Source: Bryopsis sp. KO-2023
Lineage: Eukaryota > Chlorophyta > Ulvophyceae > Bryopsidales > Bryopsidaceae
DNA: 64,000 bases
Assembly: GCA_030272585.1 (NCBI GenBank)
Contig: BSYQ01000001.1
Location: forward strand, 6,014,001 to 6,078,000
Direction: 5' to 3'
Shown: piece by piece, positions 1 to 11,394 of the stretch
Position numbering within the stretch: position 1 is the stretch's first letter
Layout: each line of letters begins with the position of its first letter
Program-made: the position numbers and the translations under genes
The notes under the pieces: model-generated
Databases searched by the model: none
What the model was told of the DNA's origin: nothing
The model's input: the letters and a program-made list of their open reading frames with translations, nothing else

Positions 1-639
1 CAAAGACTTCAAGAAACGGCTCGAGTTTTTCTCGCAGACAGGATCAGTTGCCACAAGGTGGTGGATCTACCTTCATGACAACGATAGGAGCGAGCGCGAC
101 GTGCCGCCACCCTCGGTACTTTGAAGAACGAATTTCTGTAACAGAAGAAGTTTGGCCTCGAGTGCTGAAACACAGAAGCGTCCATTGTGGGTCTCTGCAA
201 CAGGACCCGCAGCGCAGCCGTTTGTCATTTCTGGCAATGGTGGGGAAATGACGTCTTTTCCTACGCCATTGAAATGAATGCATCATCGAGCATTTTTACA
301 AGAATCTGAACCCGCAACCGATCGCACAGTGCTGCCTTCTATTGAAGTGTGGATAGCTGTGGGGAATCGGTCTTGGCGACCAGGCGAAAAATGGTGATCG
401 CAGAGTTCAGCTTGGATGCATTTCCTGCAACAGGTGGATTCACATAAGCTTTCTTCAATGTATCTCACAAGCGTGTCAGCAGTAACACGTGTTCGGACGA
501 TTTGGTTGGCGCCAAGCTTGGGAAATGCAGATCTATATACTTGATTTATTATGAATCTGCTCACAGCTTTACAGAATTAATCCAAATCCTTTTTCTGAAA
601 CAGTTTTTCCTGTGATGTCTGGAAATGTTTGGAAAATGA

Positions 640-3600
640 CAGGCTTCCTCCTTTTTGCCCTCTCTATGCAATCTAGAACAATTGAAGAATCTGTGCGGCC
701 TTCCATTTGGCTTGACTCTGCAACCTTTTGCACGGGCTCCACATTTGGCGGTCGATAAAGAAGCCAAGAAACAAACCTCCAGTCAACTTCCAAGATGTTC
801 TGAGTGCTACTCGTAAGTCCTGTTCCCAAACTCACCTGCTGACGTGAATATCATTTCAACACATTTTCTTTTGCCTTTCCCAGTCAGTTTTCTTGTTTGC
901 TTAGAGGTGGGAATGTCCAATCTGGTTTCATAATTCATATGTTTTGCTAACAGTCGTTCTCCAAACTTGTTTCCTGTATGTAGGTACATCAATGCTTACT
1001 GTGGGGTTGACCGGGATGGATTCACTTGCTCATTGTGTGGAACTTACAACCCATTCTCGATCACTTCAAAATTGAGGTATTTCCTGACCACACAAAAACC
1101 AGACCATGGCATCATGTACGGATACCTTCGGTTAGTGACCTCAGCTTTTCAAGTCAAACTTTAGCAAGATGATCGTACCACTTTCCTCCCTACCCGTCCA
1201 GGTACTGCCGACCGGGTGTGCCTGCAGCGAGTCTTCCCGAGTTGTGTACAAATTTGATAGAGGTCGAATGTGAAGAGCCGATACGTGAGGAGGAGGAGGA
1301 GGAACATGATTCCGATGCCCTTCAGGTGGTGATCTTGGTTTTTGCTGAGAAAAATTCCACTCCCCATGAATTAAATATCTACGTAGTGTGTATCTTGCCC
1401 AACTGTGCTGCAGTGCGAATCGGTGGGGGAGAATATTGTCTACAGCAATGGATTCAGTTTTTTCCAACTTTCTTGGTGTTAATATACTTGCAAAAAAAAA
1501 TGCAATCGATTTGTTTCGATTCTGTCCTTTTTGGCATTCAGTGGAGCTTGCCTGAGGGGGTTCCAGTATACATTGCATTGGTGGACACAGTGTGTTCCAA
1601 CGAGTTTTTGGACTGTGTGAAAACGGCGTTGGCTGCAGCACTGGAGGCAATGCCAGCTTCTGCTATGTTTGGACTGATCAGCTTCGATGACCGGGTGAGA
1701 AGGAGTTGGACTTAAGGCTGGACGTTGAGGACTGTCTTAGTTTTCCCATCCAATTTTGCTGAAAGTTTTTTTAGAAGCAGGTTAGCATCACTCAAGTCAC
1801 AATGGCCAACTGAGGATATATTCACAATGCTACTTTTTGGAGCTGGATTAAGTACTTCAATTGACGGAATGCTTTTCACGGGACTTAACTGTGTTGAAAA
1901 GCAAGGATATCATGCTGTGAATTCTTCTTGGCTAGGTCAGAATGTTCGACGCCAAGGGTCCAGTTCCTGTTTGCAAGTCTATCGGTGTTATGGATGATGG
2001 ACCGTTGCTGACCCCCTTGGAGGACATCGTTGCGTTGCAAAGGCTGTTGACTCCAGTGGGACAATTCAAGGATTCCATTTTGGTGGCACTCGAGACCCTG
2101 GAATGCTCCCAAGGTTCCCCCACCTCAAATCTGGTACGTGAAATTTCCTGACTCTTATCGGCTTCTCAAAAAGTTCTGCCAGGTGGATCCAGGCCTCTAT
2201 TTCTGCAGATCTAGATTGAAGTCCATGTCCAGTCACGTGTATCTTCTTGTCATCGCAAGTTGATTGCTTTTTCTTCTTTTTTTCCGTTTTTGATTGGTGC
2301 CTGAGGGATACTACAGTGCCATAATCAGTGTTATTTCTGTTCTTTTGAAATTTGAAAAGGAAGCATTCCTTGACCTTTTTTTTTCCAGATGGATGCACCT
2401 CAGGTCGTCAGCGTCGAATTAGAGATGAAATTCTCACAGCCCAGTCGCGGGCAATGTTTTGGTGCTGCTCTCCAAGGAGTGCTGCAATATCTGGTTTGTG
2501 GCCAAGTTTTTATATTCTTTTCAGGGACGACTCCTCCTGTTGTTACTGTCAGAGATATGTGTATATGGAGGGGCCGTATAGAGCCTGTTGTGATCTAATT
2601 ATGGTTGTGCCTCAGTGCAGCATCCCTTGTCCAAACATACTCCCCAAGACTCATTCAACCCCTCCATGGCGGGGAAGAATTCGACCGCCATTCGACTTCT
2701 CTCGTTTCTGAATGGACCTCCGACTCTGGCGCATGGCAGTGTGGCTGATTATCTGCTGGCCAGGGAATCAATGCGAAACAAGGAGCCCGAGAAGAGATCC
2801 GCTGAGACGATCGCAACTACCTTGGACATGGCAACATCTGTTGAACTTGAAATGGGTGTCGAAATGGGCGTCAATCAACCTGGAGGGGTCAATCCAGAAG
2901 ACCAGGTACGCAGAATGTCTCCGATTTATTGACCTTTGCAGTTGCAGAGTCCAAGGAGAGCACATGTGGACTCTTCTAAGTGTAGAGATGTTATAAAGTC
3001 GGTGCCAATTTTCTTCCCTGTGGTCCTAGGAGCATGAATCTGCAAGATCCATCGTTTCCTCCTTCTATGGGCAGGCTGCCTTGGTGGCAGCTTCCATGGG
3101 TGTCACTATTGACTTGTTTTCAGTTGGAAGGGAAGCAGCTGGGATGGAGATCCTAGCTTCACTTCCTGAACACACTGGTGGCGGGATTTGGCTCTATCCA
3201 ACAGTCGTGGATGCGATGATGACACAGGTGAATGATTTTCATGATTCAACAGGTTTAGTTGTGGGTCTTTGGTTCAGGAGGTATGATAACAGGGAATCCA
3301 TAGCCTTGGATGGTGCGCAGTTCCATGAATGGTTTTGGGGTGCTGACCATGAGGAAATAATCAACTTATGAATGTTGATTCCTGAAACCTATGAGTTGTG
3401 TTTTAAGCGGGAATATGGCATTGAATGGAAGCAAGCAGTTGAAGAGGATAGCTGGAGGTCGTGGAGCCCCACGTACAAAAAGCATGCAGAGAAAACCCAG
3501 AAAAAATTGAATGGTTTTGATGCATTGGTAGGATCTTCATCGACACATATCCACGCCTCGAGCCCAGTCCTGCCTATTGAGAATCCGGACCTCACCCGAA

Positions 3601-5360
3601 TTCAAAATTGCTCGATGCTATGGAAACCTCTTCAGGGATCCAGTCTACGAAGACCTGTTTCACATTATCAGTTGCGACCCCTTTGAAACGGTGGCATTCG
3701 ATTTCCAGTACAAGAATGGTTTCTCAGCATCGGCAATGATTCCTCCCACTCTGCAAATAGCCTTTCAGTATAGGACACCTGTTTTCAGCGATGGAGAGTT
3801 CGTTAAACACGAGCGAAAAATGAGGATATGCACGTTGCAGGTGGGAAGAACCCAGGAACATGCAACACTCAAGAATTTGGACTCTTGTCTCTTGGGGTGG
3901 ATATATTGTTTGCATCCCCTACGCAGTACTTATCTGCCGGCTGTGTGGATCCTCTTCTTTGTTTTGCATGTTTGAATTTCGCACTTGTTGAGTGCACTTT
4001 GCCCCAGAAGGTCAAAAAAAAAAAAGGAGCCTGATACTGGAACTACTCCATTAACTCCATTGATTTGGACTTGAAATCGTCCATACGTATATATTTTCTC
4101 ACTGATTGTCTGTACAGCGAAGGATAGCAGAAAATCCAGGAGACGTGTATCAGGGTGTAAAGAGTGGGGCAGTAGCCAGCCTTTTGCTGCACAAATCCAG
4201 AGCAGCAGTGAAAACTGAAGGTCAATACAGAGCTGCCTTGCTTCTCCAGGATTGGTTGGTGATTTTGGCGGCAAATTACATGCAAAACAAAACCGTCAGT
4301 CACGGAGGCCATCTGTCTGAGACCACACAGGTGGGTGAATCAATACATCACTGCGTTCAGTGGGATCGAACACAGTCGACTGGGAAGGAGTTCAAGAAAT
4401 TCTCACTCCCAGCGACTGATATTTCCTAACCAAAGGACTGTGTTCACTGCTCCAGGGTGACTTTTCGCTTCCATTTGATGGCTTGGAGTCATTGCAGCTG
4501 ATCCCTAGATTGGTGTATGGGCTCCTGCGCAGCCCTCTGTTGCTGGGAAGTCTGGTTACCCCGACTGAAAGCCAAGATTATGCCGTATTTCTTGAGCATT
4601 TGTGGACGAGTTTGCCACCATATCAGCTCCAAAGGGCTGCCTACCCTTCCCTCTCATCGTATTCCACTCCAGAAAAACAGGTGGGGTGTGAGGGTTTATT
4701 TATTCACCCAAAAAACGAATTTGTTCGCGTGTATTTCTGAGACATTCTCTTGCAAAACTTCATGAGTTCCCGTAAAGCACAATCCGAAAGAAGAACCCTC
4801 CTGCCAAGGTGTCACACTGTTCTAAACTCAAAATGCCCGTGTCCCATTCCAAAAAGTAAGGTTTCGGAATATTTTTGATTTGTAAGTTTATAAGATTTCC
4901 TTAGATTTCTCTCGTAATTAATTCCTGGATCTAAGCAGACTTGACAGGGTGTTTTCTGGTCACATCGTTTATTCAGGCACTGCCCTTGCACTCTCTGAGC
5001 AACCTCGCGATTGATGGTTCGGATGCACCCATCTTTTTGTTGGACGCTTTCACGACAGTTTTGGTTTATTTCAAATCATCCTGTCCACCGGAGACCGAAT
5101 TCCCCCCTCCAAGAAACAGCCTTCTGCGATCCACTGTCAATGACATGAGGCAAAACCGGCGGCTGGCTCCCCAGTATCGAGTCTTGAAGGAAGGGGATCC
5201 TGGAGAGGCCCTTTTCAGATCATTCATGTGTGATGAACCAATGGAATTGGGAATGAAATTGGAAGGAGAAGCAGCTGCATCATTTGGGGGATACAAGAAA
5301 TTCCTTGAGTGGCTGAAAGTGGCAGCCGTCTCACTCCTGGATGCATCCAGGAAAGCTTAG
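640..5360 (+). CDS. Plant-type third Sec23/Sec24-like protein (COPII-coat related), 5' end not resolved
   Basis: A multi-exon gene. Exon-like blocks lie at 640-822, about 985-1125, 1202-1324, 1541-1694, 1936-2134, 2390-2491, about 2680-2904, 3031-3228, 3567-3839, 4119-4330, 4457-4681 and 4977-5360. The first two join to give the zinc finger PRCSECYSYINAYC...FTCSLCG (two CxxC pairs). The trunk segment VYIALVDT...FGLISF and helical and gelsolin-like parts follow, ending at a TAG at 5358. The order matches Sec23/Sec24 proteins, and the wording is closest to the plant-specific Sec23/Sec24-like family (Arabidopsis At2g27460 type, from memory) rather than canonical SEC23 or SEC24. Those proteins coat ER-derived vesicles; the role of this paralogue is not established. 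The start codon was not found, and a short upstream exon is likely. It converges on the tubulin cofactor E gene. Confidence 0.85.
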
Positions 5361-5417
5361 GTGGTGGTGGTGGTGGTGGTGGTGGTGGTGGTGGTGGTGG
5401 TGGTGGTGGTGGTGGTG
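5361..5417. repeat. (GTG)19 microsatellite directly after the Sec23/24-like stop codon
   Basis: Nineteen perfect GTG triplets begin at the base after the TAG stop. Read-through in the gene's frame would give poly-valine. The tract lies in the presumed 3' untranslated region, and its runs of GG make a two-tetrad G-quadruplex possible in the RNA. Confidence 0.95.
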
Positions 5418-6143
5418 ACAAGGATTCGGCTCTCAAGTTTCAACAGGGATGTTGCATGTGCTGTGTGGATTATCAACCTTTTTTTTTTTTTGAGATTAGG
5501 AGTGCTGACCACACATCCTGGTGTTGTTGGGGTATTGGCTCCCTGGATGGCAAGAACGGAAAATTTCGACATAGCCCCTTCATGATTCTTCTTTCTCACT
5601 TAAAGAAGAATGTCATGGGGACCTCCGAAGGTTCTGTTTCTTAGGCAGCGGATGGTGGGGTGTCAAATATTTCAGTCATGTATCCAGATTCTGTACAAGA
5701 GATCCTCGGTCCTACTTACACTGACGAATGTATACATAATCCTGCCGAGATCATCAATAATTCATACAATTCCTAACAATCATCCCTTTCCCCCTAACAT
5801 CCCAGCATTAATCTGCTGTAATCACTAATTCCTGTCCATCCTGCATCAAGGAAACAGAAAAAAAATTGTTAATTGTTCTCTCACTTGGTCCATTCAACCT
5901 TTGGGACCAAATCTTGGATATTCATAATTCGTTCTCTCACTTGGTCCATTCAACCTTTGGGACCAAATCTTGGATATTCATGATTGGTTTATTTATGCTT
6001 GCAACTTGAGAAAACACAACAGGTCTCCCAGAATGAACTGACGTGGCAACTGCCCTGTCTATCTTAAAGCCATCCTCTCCCCAGCAGAAGTAAAATCACT
6101 CTTTCCCAAAGGGGAAATCTGGGGTAGTTTTCTCCATCGTTGT
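5418..6143. other. Convergent 3' space between Sec23/24-like and TBCE
   Basis: No coding frame is supported here. The stretch holds the 56-bp tandem duplication listed separately, short T tracts, and presumably the 3' ends of both converging genes. Confidence 0.6.
5875..5982. repeat. 56-bp tandem duplication, each copy with an internal inverted repeat
   Basis: Two near-identical units start at 5875 and 5931. Each contains TTGGTCC followed by GGACCAA about 12 bases later, so each copy could fold into a 7-bp stem. It sits between two convergent genes. Confidence 0.9.
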
Positions 6144-9030
6144 TCATATCACCCCACCCTGTTGGGGGGAGGAGGTGGCTGCAATGATCAGTAAGCCCTC
6201 ACCTTGAGGTCCAGATATCTCAGTTGCAGGCGATCATCATCTTCCAAGGCTTCTGGCATGGGCATGGTCTTGTCTTTGAGAAAAAATTTCACTTTGCCGG
6301 CATCCACAGAAAACAACTTTTCTGCCAACATCTTCAGCGTTGCGATGGTCAGCGTCAACGGAATCTTTTTGGTGTGGCTCCCCATCTTTGACCCAGCCGA
6401 TGGGGCGACGCATGTCAATTTGAGCTCCACCATGAAATCTCCAAGAGTTTGTGGAGCCCCGAAAGTTTCACTGATGGCACTGTATTGGGATATACACACA
6501 GAAGCGTGAGATTCCACTTTCAGTTCATAGTCTTCCTGATCCAGTTTTACGAGCAGACACACTTCCATCAAAGAAATGCCTGAAACCAGTTTCTAGATGG
6601 TCTAATCCTGAAACCAGTTTCTAGATGGTCTAATCCTGAAACCAGTTTCTAGATGGCGCACATTTCAAACAAAGTCATACCAGATTTCGCCATGAACCTC
6701 CACGAGGTCATCGTAGCGTGGGTGCGACGATAGGATATCGTCCCGGTCATTCTCTTTTCCGAGGGACAGTGCCCCCGCCACTTGACTGAGGTATCTTCGT
6801 TCACAGTCGACCCTTTCACTGCTGGAGACAGTGGCTCCATTCAAAAAGGTGAGCTTCGCCACTCTGGCAACAATCTGAAATCACCACCCCAAAAATTCGC
6901 TTTAAAAAAATTGAATTGTGACCATAAAAGCAACTTGTTTCGGAAAATAAAGATGGGCTCCTTTCAGATTCAGACGACCCCCAACTGAGCAACGGATGCA
7001 AAGGAACTAACCTCATAACGGCTGCATTTCTTTTCTACAGTCAATGGGTTTTTCGTCACTCGAACTTCTTTGAGCTTCGGAAATCTGTCCATAGCATCTA
7101 TAGAAGCACGGTCTTTCAAATCACACCCGGCCATCAGCAAAATCTCCAATGCAGGGAAGGCAGGCTTGTCTGTGTCATTTTCGGAAGGGTAGGCCACAGA
7201 GGAAACGGCATTTCGACCAAGACTCAGGCGCACCAGGTTCGGCAATTGACCCAACTTGGCAATTTCTTCCCAGCTGCTGATTTTATTGTTCTCCAAATCC
7301 AAATCCTGTAGATGACAGTGTTTGATCAGGCTGGGACGCTCACTGGAGGGAAAGATGATTCTGTCAAAAGCTAATCCACCAATAGAACCATCCGCAAATG
7401 CAAATGACATGCATTTATAATCCATTGTCGAAAATCAAGAAGAAACACAAAGGCCCTCCACACTATTTATTTTATTTTATTTTATTATTTTTTTCTGCAT
7501 TTTTGCGTCATATTTTTGGTGATTCCTATTGATTTCCATTTCGTGTTTTTGGAAGAATGAGTCATGGGTGTGCTTGCCTCTATGTGATTCAGGGCATTCA
7601 AATCAGAGTCCCCGTTGGAAGCCAAAGACTCGATTGAATTTCCGCACAGCTGGACTCTTCGCAAATCGGGCATGCAAGCAGCCAAATCCAGAATCTGTCA
7701 AACATTCATAATTTCAACGCATTTCCTTCTTCCATGTTCGTTCAAGAAAAAAAAATGGAGGAGAATTGCAGCTGCTGTGCAGTTAAAATCCTTTCTGTTG
7801 CTTGAACATTGGATTCAGAAAAAAAACAACAACTGCAAGTACGTATACAACATCTCCTACCTGCCCAAAGTTGATTGAGCAATTGTTGAGAACAAGAGAC
7901 TTCAATCTCGTGACTGTGGGGCAGTCCTGAAATTTTGGAATGACGAACAGATTCCTGGATAAATTGAGGAGCTTTATGCTGGGGAGCCATTCCACCATTT
8001 TCGCAGCATCCAGCCAACTCGAAACCAAATTGCAAGACAAATCCAACTCCTCCAAATTCGGGACGAGCGTCTCCAGCTCCTCGGCATCACCCTATCCAAA
8101 CAAAAATAAATGGGAAATGGTGGAGAACATTCGAGAAAAGACAAAAACTACATACAAAAACTGGCGGCAGTGGTGCGAAATGGATGGAAATAAAGAAAAG
8201 AGGAGCTGTTTCCCGTAAGCTGTTTCCTTGGACATTCACAAACATCATTAATTGTCATTGTTAGTTTTTGAGTAGACATCATGTGCACCCTATGCAGTAT
8301 GGCAGACAAGCTACCAGATCAGAGTGGTTGGATTTCAAATTGTGAGATAGACAGATTTTCTCCTGTCGGCATGCTTTCATCATCTAAAAAGCAAAATTTT
8401 CAGAATCCGGAGATCAGATGCCATTAATCATCCTGGAAATGCTGCATAATGCAGCTTAATTTGCAGCACTCCATCACCCCCCCCCCTCCCTTTTGCAAAT
8501 GTTAATCGTCATGGGTCCAGGATGTCGTTTTCTCTCACCACAGTTGCGACGGACGCCTCCGTCAGGTCCGCACATATCAGAAGGTGAGTCTTGCTTTGTC
8601 GAAGCTCGGCCTTCGTCTTGCCGACCAGCTCCACCTTCCTCGTTTTGTTTCGAGTGGCTTGGACATACATATCCGCATCGAACTCCTCTTGGTCCATATC
8701 CCGATTCTTGTAGCGCTCCAGCAACGCATCGACCAAGGTGCCCCCTGCCTCCAAAGCGTCCAAACGCACGAAAGATCCTGCAGTGGGGCCTCCTTGGGTT
8801 TCGAAGTATCTCTGGCCGTTGGTCTGACCATCGTGTTTCCCACGCCTGGGGTCGTCCCATTCCACACCCACCCATTCCCCTTTCTGTCCAGATATCTCCC
8901 CAATGTATCGGACTGAGCACCGATCAGTGCCAACTCTCCCCCTGTCCCCCACTTGCACCCGAATTTCACATGCAGAATCCATTTCCGCTGGCTTCATGAG
9001 AGTCTGTGGGGGTGGATTCGTCGCATTCAT
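6144..9030 (-). CDS. TBCE: Tubulin-folding cofactor E
   Basis: TBCE acts with cofactors C and D in the last step of alpha/beta-tubulin dimer assembly in the cytosol. The first exon (9030 to about 8537) encodes a CAP-Gly domain with GEWVGVEWDDPRRGKHDG and a GGSF-like GSFVRLDA end. Leucine-rich repeats follow in exons about 8092-7863, 7676-7585 and 7356-7011 (LEELDLSCN, LQDLDLENNKI, LVRLSLGRN). The LRR cap segment is at about 6888-6680 (HPRYDDL). A C-terminal ubiquitin-like domain is at 6470-6202. A 44-nt intron would add a short tail ending at the TGA at 6144. Domain order and length match plant and animal TBCE. The join between the exons near 7585 and 7356 is unresolved: a GC donor (GAG|GCAAGC) is visible but gives the wrong phase with the clearest acceptor. 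Confidence 0.92.
6579..6656. repeat. 28-bp tandem repeat, 2.8 copies, in a TBCE intron
   Basis: The unit beginning CCTGAAACCAGTTTCTAGATGG recurs at 6579, 6607 and 6635. On the gene's strand each copy carries a GGTTTCAG|G sequence that resembles a 3' splice site. The acceptor that keeps the frame lies downstream at 6471. Confidence 0.93.
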
Positions 9031-11394
9031 ACCGTTTGTCTGGCTTCCTGATGGCTGTCATGTCGTGTTAAACATGAAAACATAAACGTAACGCCGTTGC
9101 TCTGACACACGAAAACATGACGGCGTTACGAGACGATCTTTTTTCTACTTTTTGTTGTTTCTTTAAACCAAACCAAACCAAAAATTACATGCGCAGAAGC
9201 CCGGGCGGTTGTTTCTTTAAAACTCTAACAACAGTGGCCTTTAAAAAGGCGAATAGCAAACAATTTGTATAGTTTTATCCTTGCCTTGGTCGCACAATCA
9301 CGACACCAATTTTGTGGGTTCAACACTTTCAAAAAACGATGAACTTTTGTCGTGAAGCTATGTGTTACGACAAAAAATATATCGTCATATTTTCTCCCAC
9401 GCTTTCATTGTGCAGGAAGACAAAAGAAGATCGTTTCACACCAACCGAATCGTGCTCATAGCAACCCCATTTTGGTTTGGTTCAGTTCATGCATGACATC
9501 GACCCACCCACCCACAGCCAGTTGTTTCCCACCCAAAGAATGTCATTACTACAAATGTTGACCCAATCCAGCCCATCACATTCCAATCATCAAATTGCCC
9601 CCTCTTTCTTTCTTCCCTGGAACAATCCCCAAGACACTACATCATCCACATACTCATATCAGATCTTCTAAATTTTGAAGTACCCATATCCGGAAAAAGG
9701 ATGGTCCGATATCCCTTATACAAAGAGTACAAATTCCCACAAGAAAAACACATCATCTGTGCCAGATGAATCTTCCTCCCCTTCCCCCAACCCCGAAGTT
9801 TATGGTTCAAACACCCCTTACCCCCCTCTCTTCAGCATCCCCAATCCACTTTAAAAACCACCCAATCCAAGCAACAATAATTAAAACAATACCTTCTTTT
9901 TTTGTCTATCAGACCCAGCTAGCTTTCCAAGAAAACATAAAAAAAAACACAGCCAAGTGGCACATCAACGAATTTTTCACGCTGCTTTGGGTTGGTGGAA
10001 TAATATCACTGGAAGAAATTGATGGGCTGGGTGGTGTTGCCCATGAGAAAACATTGCATCAGAAAAGAAAAAAAAAGAAAACAAGAAAAAGTTCCCTACC
10101 AACAGAATCCCCCAAATTTTAAAAGGGAAAAAAACCACACACACACACACGAGGGAGGCCTCTTTATATTTATGACAGAATTTCCCCACCAAAAAAAGCA
10201 AAAGGAACAGAAACATCTTAAGGATGTTTTTTTTTGGGTTCCAACCGGGCGTGTGCCACAAGTGGGCAGTAGCAACCCCAGTAATGAAAAAAAAACAAAG
10301 AAAAAAGAAGGAAAAATAAAAATTGAAAAAACCCGAGTCCACCCCCCCACACAACTTCAATGTAGAGCATCAACTCTTTGAATTCAGGTTGCACCACCTT
10401 GTCGACAGCCCCCTCCTTTTGTTTCGGCAGCATTTTTCAGGAAATTCCATAGACTTTTCAACACATGTCGTAAGACTTTTTCTGTTGGCCCCCACTTTTC
10501 AAATTCTAGTCTTCTAGTAGCATCATCAAATATATTTCCTTTCTGTGTTTTCGTGTTTTTGTTTCTGTTTTTTTTGTTCATCTTTCCCTCGTATTTTTTT
10601 TTCCTTTTGCCTCCGATTCCCAAGAAGCAACCAAACTTCTATGAAATACATCAGATACCAACCCTTGCATATAGTCATCCCTATTTTCTCCAACATTATT
10701 CTTTTTATCCCTTTTTTCCCCTGTATTCCCCCCCCCCCAATCTCCCTTCCGCCTTAAACCATAGTCACCACCCACCCTTCAGCAACTCTCGCAAGAGAGT
10801 GTGTTTCACCTCCAAAAAACATCGTTCATTTATATTCCAGAAATTAAATGTGACAAAATGGCCATACGAATCTCAATTAATATGAAAAGAAAAAAACGGC
10901 CAATTTTTTTCTCTCTTTCTTTTTTTTTTTGCCTCTTGACCTCCACTGAACCAGCCCCTAACCCTCCAATACAAGAGAAAAGGCCGGAACCACCAAAACT
11001 GGAAGCACTTTGAAATTTGAAAGCAAGAATGAACACTAATTGGCGCTTTACTGCGAATTGCAAGAGACGAACAACATCAATCCAATTATCAGGGTTTTTT
11101 TTTCCTTCAAATCCTCCATGAAAATTCCTGATTTTTTTTTTCCAAACTCCCTTTTCCCCACTTTTTTTTTGTACCTCAGAAGTCCCTTGGGAACAATTTA
11201 CAACTTCTGCAGTGGGCTGTTTCACCCTCTTTTTAACTTTTAATTTCTTTTCTTCCTTGCTTGGAATTCTCTCTGTATCTTGCAATTCATCAAATAGATA
11301 TTTTTCATTTTTTGTTTCTTTTCTCTTTGCGCCCTAAATACATATTCTCTGCCCCTTTTTTTTCCCCTATCGAAAAGCATTGCAATACTCAAAA
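9031..11394. other. TBCE 5' region and 3' flank of the EF-hand kinase; no gene seen
   Basis: About 2.4 kb rich in poly-T/poly-A and pyrimidine tracts, including a short (AC)n run near 10136-10150. Open frames here are low-complexity and have no recognisable domains. It should hold the TBCE promoter on the left and the kinase 3' untranslated region on the right. Confidence 0.6.
9087..9130. promoter_or_regulatory. 11-bp perfect inverted repeat upstream of TBCE
   Basis: CGTAACGCCGT at 9087-9097 is matched by its exact reverse complement at 9120-9130, with a 22-base spacer, about 57 bases upstream of the TBCE ATG. It could be a binding site for a dimeric regulator or a hairpin in the 5' untranslated region. 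The function is inferred from symmetry and position only. Confidence 0.45.

Noticed and set aside
5309-5644. Open frames with poly-Gly, poly-Val or poly-Thr around the GTG tract
   Set aside because: Produced by the microsatellite next to the Sec23/24-like stop.
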